Assembly (NCBI GenBank): GCA_963576565.1
Contig: OY755042.1
Location: 2,780,112-2,844,111 of the forward strand
Origin: Aspidapion aeneum
Taxonomy: Eukaryota; Arthropoda; Insecta; Coleoptera; Brentidae
DNA: 64,000 nucleotides
Reading direction: 5' to 3'
A model generated the notes under the pieces. That model had not been told where the DNA came from and searched no databases. It was given only the letters and a program-made list of their open reading frames with translations. Both the position numbers and the translations under genes were made by a program. Positions 63,701-64,000 of this stretch are shown here, piece after piece. Position 1 is the stretch's first letter, and the number at the start of each line of letters is the position of its first letter.

Positions 63701-64000
63701 GAAAAATCCGAGATCGATCTTCCACTGCTGAGAGAGATGAAAGTGATCGTCGACGAGAAGGCGGAGAAAGATCCAGCAATAGAAGAGAAAAATATAAAAA
63801 CGATTGTTCCAGTGATGAACAACAAAGCCACAGAAAAAATCAAAGTAAAGAAAAATCGTATAAACATAAGCCAAAACATAGAGATAGTAGCGAAGAAAAC
63901 ACCAACAAATCTTCAAAAAATAAAAACAGAAGCCGGAGTAAAACACCCAAAGATGACAAAAAATCTAAGTCAAGCAAAAAGTACCGAAGTGATAGTGAAA
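39578..64000 (+). CDS. GPKOW: G-patch domain and KOW motif-containing protein (partial, runs off the right edge)
   Basis: Seven exons join in frame: 39578-39714, 39777-39955, 51751-51909, 55044-55127, 59227-59369, 62511-62643, 62930 onward. The N-terminus reads MEGKKLSFGFSKIAKKTPVL, the family's opening. A TLDELATQELIN block sits near residue 95. The G-patch is at about 150-195 (SVPISEYGMAMLRGMGWKEG, then LRPKGLGLGA). The first KOW motif is at about 213-260 (MKGAYAKVIAGAQKGNYCEV). GPKOW (yeast Spp2, plant MOS2) binds the DHX16/Prp2 helicase through its G-patch and helps activate the spliceosome in the nucleus. The last visible exon is a Lys/Arg/Ser/Glu-rich tail with a large in-frame duplication; the second KOW motif expected for the family would lie beyond the window. 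Intron 2 alone is 11.8 kb. Confidence 0.93.
39777..39955 (+). CDS. GPKOW: GPKOW exon 2
   Basis: Acceptor ttttgtag, donor gtaggt. It encodes a Lys/Glu/Gln-rich linker and the TLDELATQELIN block, which is conserved before the G-patch in this family. Confidence 0.9.
40135..40648. mobile_element. Inverted-repeat element in GPKOW intron 2, host of a second insert
   Basis: Left gaatattgttggtccaatgc and (reverse complement of the right end) gaatattgtctgtccaatgc, then caa-gtcatgaatgtgca. A 246-bp element has inserted into its left arm. Confidence 0.7.
40157..40402. mobile_element. MITE with 8-bp target duplication and a TTTAAATAC array
   Basis: Ends CGAGGGGTGGGACACTC on both sides (inverted), flanked by TCCAATGC at 40149-40156 and 40403-40410. 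The interior (about 40207-40350) is a degenerate run of atttaaatac-like decamers. Confidence 0.88.
40658..40880. mobile_element. Near-perfect hairpin element related to 13991-14873
   Basis: Ends ggggggcagataaaaggtc and (reverse complement) gtgggcagcagataaaaggt, resembling the ends of the 16-bp-repeat foldback, with one degenerate 'aaaagtacaaaagattaaa' unit. An inner palindrome pairs gacttctttcctgggatcct with its complement (40716-40748, 40783-40816). TTTGCTA flanks both sides (40651-40657, 40881-40887). Confidence 0.8.
41042..41254 (-). pseudogene. Tigger/pogo-type transposase N-terminal fragment (CENP-B HTH)
   Basis: On the - strand GKKLLSLREKMEVVNISERE, then LSAQKIAEKFNIRKTQAAKI, the first helix-turn-helix of Tigger/pogo transposases. 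The catalytic domain is missing. Confidence 0.65.
41255..41320 (+). pseudogene. Mariner transposase HTH scrap
   Basis: Reads EHVFEWCKRFSEGRETTEDD then QR on the + strand, very close to the mariner motif VFEWHKRFxEGRExxEDD. Only 22 codons remain, directly abutting the Tigger fragment on one side and an RT fragment on the other. Confidence 0.65.
41330..41900 (-). pseudogene. Non-LTR reverse transcriptase fragment, frameshifted
   Basis: The - strand starts VVPQGFVLGCLLFIIYINNV, then the catalytic motif is IADDALLYF. The HKYLG segment shifts frame near 41640 into MHKHLNFRQHCSYLKNKVAK, LFDYRSTLIYFLN and IQNRALRAILMCN. CR1/Jockey-type C-terminal layout. Truncated at both ends. Confidence 0.75.
41903..43828 (+). 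pseudogene. hAT-type transposase remnant, copy 2, split by a retrotransposon
   Basis: 41903-42093 and 43470-43828 match 11510-12070. The second half reads ITEHNENVAKNRHILSKLID, then CLKFCGIFEGALRGHDESET, a better-preserved DUF4371 start than copy 1. It ends in the same 'tataaatttctgcccccc' terminal sequence, then meets the 600-bp repeat cluster at 43829. Confidence 0.7.
42094..43469 (-). pseudogene. Non-LTR retrotransposon (CR1/Jockey group), 335-codon RT frame plus tail
   Basis: On the - strand NAQHGFRDKLSTNTAAYDFT, FDLTRAFDCVDSVFLIQKL, YGVPHGSVLSPLLFILFIND, the catalytic motif YADDSTIV, then NKLLVNESKTKYMVFHKRK. A frameshift near 42475 leads into the last 90 codons ending SISDPFDH. The 3' tail is a ttgatgattgatgattg repeat (42095-42115). 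Endonuclease and 5' end are missing. It has inserted into the hAT remnant, deleting about 60 bp relative to the other copy. Confidence 0.88.
43829..45028 (-). repeat. Cluster of 600-bp 'ccaacacaaaaatag' elements (copies 3, 4 and left part of 5)
   Basis: Copy 3 is complete (43829-44439, cagggctatcaaaatgg to gttggccttg). Copy 4 (44441-44742) lacks both ends. Copy 5 starts at 44743 and is cut at 45028 by the giant foldback, resuming at 51219. All are in the same orientation. cgtcacc flanks the cluster on the left (43822-43828) and at 51552-51558. Confidence 0.8.
45390..49050 (+). repeat. Direct array of about 23 monomers (left arm of the giant foldback)
   Basis: The 'ggct' of ggctaattaaatg falls at 45551, 45709, 45867, 46025 and 46183, a regular 158-bp spacing. 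Variant monomers (gcatggcgattta against gcattgcggttta; gcgaaacat against gatgaaacat) alternate in blocks, showing past unequal exchange or conversion. Confidence 0.93.
49060..49490 (+). other. Single-copy core between the foldback arms
   Basis: A non-repeated stretch with one coding-like frame on the + strand (from about 49219: SFVPKRFEYESERDDFVTSF, then KPETTNLLKLFKDCIWIIG, ending near 49440). I recognise no domain. A possible splice acceptor (ttcgttcccaag) precedes it at about 49244. It could be a remnant of the element's own gene or a captured host exon. Confidence 0.4.
49490..50870 (-). repeat. Inverted array of about nine monomers (right arm of the giant foldback)
   Basis: Reverse-complement monomers (aatggagcatttaattagcc, cctttaatatgaagaggttgg), interrupted at about 50388-50520 by an unrelated 130-bp segment containing aataaa. 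Confidence 0.9.
51556..51750. other. GPKOW intron 2, last part
   Basis: Short unique-looking DNA directly before the exon 3 acceptor. It begins caccagccgcc, the hAT terminal motif seen at 12069-12077. Confidence 0.4.
51751..51909 (+). CDS. GPKOW: GPKOW exon 3 (start of the G-patch)
   Basis: The acceptor is caaatag, with the upstream tract weakened by transposon-rich DNA; the donor is gtaaaa. It encodes EAQNRESNATAGAGKVMQLP and ends YGMAMLR, the N-terminal G-patch helix. The first base of the Glu codon comes from exon 2, 11.8 kb away, and the frame is kept. Confidence 0.9.
52341..52610 (+). pseudogene. C2H2-type zinc-finger N-terminal remnant
   Basis: MPVTCKLCDKLFSAQFKLNK, then HCQSKRG, and FRCLECKCSFPKNLD followed, after a frameshift near 52540, by HLKYKHKLRVNT. 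Two zinc-finger-like C-x2-C clusters. It is probably the DNA-binding start of the transposase of the surrounding element. Confidence 0.55.
52646..52827. mobile_element. hAT-type MITE with CAGTGGCGTATA ends, copy 2
   Basis: 182 bp, flanked by an exact 8-bp duplication CTGCATAT (52638-52645, 52828-52835). Poly-C runs and 'aaatagcataaaatacag' are shared with 38435-38620. Confidence 0.92.
52948..53848. mobile_element. TA-flanked 'GGGTGTCCCAAATTCG' element, 0.9 kb
   Basis: Ends CAGGGTGTCCCAAATTCG and (reverse complement) CATGGTGTCCCAAATTCG with TA on both sides. AT-rich interior, no transposase. A fragment of the same family lies at 1735-1897. Confidence 0.85.
54321..55010. mobile_element. 690-bp foldback element with 12-bp flanking duplication
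   Basis: Two arms of about 260 bp (54353-54615 and 54756-55008) share gtttcatggctaatcgggca, tttttccgtgggtagcttga and acacctaataagtgttgaca in inverted orientation around a 140-bp loop. ATCTGTTTTAAT occurs exactly at 54309-54320 and 55011-55022. The right arm lacks the outermost 35 bp found on the left and at 57925. It ends 33 bp before GPKOW exon 4. Confidence 0.88.
55044..55127 (+). CDS. GPKOW: GPKOW exon 4 (G-patch core)
   Basis: Acceptor tttttttag, donor gtgggt. This 84-bp exon encodes GMGWKEGMSIGKNTSNLAAL to LRPK, the glycine-rich G-patch core. Confidence 0.9.
55144..55500. repeat. Truncated ends of 'TACAGGGTG' elements
   Basis: tacagggtgctccgaaagta (55151) and tacagggtgttcggcacatg (55437) are two different element ends. 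The second matches 55912-55977 for 65 bp and then stops at the palindrome border. Confidence 0.6.
55503..57413. mobile_element. 1.9-kb palindrome with layered inverted repeats
   Basis: The outer arms (55503-55911 and 57008-57413) contain tatataatgacgtatatatt, aatatggcggctataagaaa, agtggcgacatctac-like and tttccgtgggcagctcgaaa, inverted. The inner element (55912-57007) is itself a palindrome with TACAGGGTGTTC ends centred near 56460. The frames at 55492 (+) and 57094 (-) are the same arm sequence read from both sides. The gtgggcagctcgaaagct segment relates it to the foldback family at 54321. Confidence 0.85.
57414..57790 (-). repeat. Inverted copy of the 17690-19480 repeat, without the THAP insert
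   Basis: Contains (reverse) ggcttgttatac, taaataatgtttcag and gttttgagttta in uninterrupted order, i.e. an empty site for the THAP element. Confidence 0.75.
57790..57924 (-). repeat. Fragment of the 'gctcacac' repeat
   Basis: Only the 'taagctcacactaggtacta' end and about 100 bp of the body, cut by the foldback-family copy at 57925. Confidence 0.7.
57925..58340 (+). repeat. Single-arm copy of the foldback family
   Basis: Matches 54321-54615 from caaacgtgaaatttcgtacc to gcgccatctaccgagatacg, then a loop-like part (gatcaatgaaaagatcgaat) equivalent to the inverted loop of 54640-54720. Confidence 0.82.
58447..59182 (-). mobile_element. About 730-bp element with an MDSSDEDL frame, copy 2
   Basis: Inverted counterpart of 2569-3300, nearly identical. 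The MDSSDEDLPQSVLEAARM frame is on the + strand here (58901-58957). It ends about 45 bp upstream of GPKOW exon 5, just as copy 1 ends 45 bp upstream of PGRP exon 2. Confidence 0.78.
59227..59369 (+). CDS. GPKOW: GPKOW exon 5 (end of G-patch, start of KOW1)
   Basis: Acceptor ttgtgtag, donor gtaaaa. It encodes GLGLGATKVVQSETPKTKA and then MKGAYAKVIAGAQKGNYCE, a KOW motif that continues in the next exon. Confidence 0.92.
59693..60335 (-). repeat. 'gctcacac' interspersed repeat, copy 4
   Basis: Reverse complement of 15733-16400 with the same three 'ccccccaccctt' type sub-repeats and the gacagacagacagacagacg run. It ends with actatagtatagtatatatgtgagc. Confidence 0.82.
60683..62349 (-). pseudogene. 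Jockey-like non-LTR retrotransposon, copy 2, longer at the 5' side
   Basis: Same family as 23906-25198 and more than 95 percent alike by eye. It extends about 370 bp further upstream, reading SYRPISLLPIISKLYEKLL and KKAPGYDLINGVVIKQLP. A stop codon (CAATAA) near 61930 separates this part from the 299-codon frame with the GVPQGSVLGPYLYLLF and FADDTGLL motifs. AAAATCAA at 60675-60682 and 62350-62357 is a plausible target duplication. It is antisense to GPKOW in intron 5. Confidence 0.88.
62511..62643 (+). CDS. GPKOW: GPKOW exon 6 (end of KOW1)
   Basis: Acceptor atttcttag, donor gtaagt. It encodes VQGYDNEEGRIIVKIFPKGN and INELLVTPVTKEEF. It lies about 150 bp downstream of the 5' edge of an antisense Jockey-like insertion. 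Confidence 0.9.
62930..64000 (+). CDS. GPKOW: GPKOW exon 7 (charged RS-like tail, open at the window edge)
   Basis: The acceptor tttaacag ends at 62929. The frame is open to the last base. After NNAKYLEYKKQ comes a long Lys/Glu/Arg/Ser-rich region with RYRRERSRERK and RSRSKTPK type segments, as in nuclear splicing proteins. Two nearly identical in-frame blocks make up most of it (see the repeat at 63121-63963). Confidence 0.88.
63121..63963 (+). repeat. In-frame 420/423-bp tandem duplication inside GPKOW exon 7
   Basis: Block 1 is 63121-63540 (140 codons) and block 2 is 63541-63963 (141 codons). They differ by a handful of substitutions (for example GAAGCATCC against GAAATATCC) and one extra CAA codon near 63822. 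Both lengths are multiples of three, so the duplication lengthens the RS-like tail without breaking the frame. Confidence 0.95.

Noticed and set aside
63013..63946. Hydrophobic Phe-rich frames on the - strand opposite GPKOW exon 7
   Set aside because: They are the antisense of a Lys/Glu-rich coding exon and duplicate exactly with it.
1..64000. tRNA genes
   Set aside because: No stretch with a proper B box (ggttcgaatcc type) and a matching A box and acceptor stem was found by eye; ggttcgagtat at 49247 is within the foldback core and lacks the rest. tRNAscan would settle it.

Overview
The window reads as nuclear DNA of an insect. The three real genes have animal introns with GT-AG splice sites, and the rest is AT-rich and packed with insect-type transposons. 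A repeat-rich beetle-sized genome is my guess from the transposon mix; the sequence does not prove the order. There are no prokaryotic operons, CRISPR arrays, rRNA genes or recognisable tRNA genes.

Three host genes can be rebuilt exon by exon with consistent reading frames. (1) A short secreted peptidoglycan recognition protein lies on the + strand at 2084-12389 (4 exons, 197 aa). Two of its zinc ligands are replaced, so it is probably a recognition protein and not an amidase. (2) ANKMY2, an ankyrin-repeat and MYND-finger protein, lies on the - strand at 34235-22736 (3 exons, 391 aa). (3) The spliceosomal G-patch/KOW protein GPKOW lies on the + strand from 39578 and runs off the right edge (7 exons seen, about 635 codons). 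Its last visible exon carries an in-frame 420/423-bp tandem duplication in a charged RS-like region. ANKMY2 and GPKOW are divergent, with about 5.3 kb of transposon-filled DNA between their start codons.

The remaining DNA is mobile-element debris, much of it with readable boundaries. Left part (1-22.7 kb): tandem 145-bp and 136-bp repeats, several TA-flanked inverted-repeat elements, a dead Ty3/gypsy integrase, a deleted hAT element just before the last PGRP exon, two RTE-like reverse-transcriptase tails, a foldback element made of 16-bp repeats (with its empty site nearby), a THAP-bearing element, and a 454-bp triplicated unit. ANKMY2 introns and upstream (22.7-39.5 kb): a Jockey-like retrotransposon, a TA-flanked element filled with a 10-bp minisatellite, a Penelope-like fragment in the typical inverted-plus-tandem arrangement with an 11-bp target duplication, a CCHC/RPDG retroelement tail, and Harbinger-like and mariner-type MITEs.

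GPKOW introns (39.7-62.9 kb): intron 2 (11.8 kb) is a stack of insertions. It holds mariner, Tigger and reverse-transcriptase fragments, and a hAT fragment split by another retrotransposon and followed by a cluster of 600-bp repeats. One of those repeats is split by a 6.19-kb foldback element (45029-51218) built from about 158-bp monomers, with perfect terminal inverted repeats and a 9-bp target duplication. This element is the most unusual object in the window. Introns 3-5 add a zinc-finger-bearing element with an 8-bp duplication, a 690-bp foldback, a 1.9-kb palindrome and a second Jockey-like copy.
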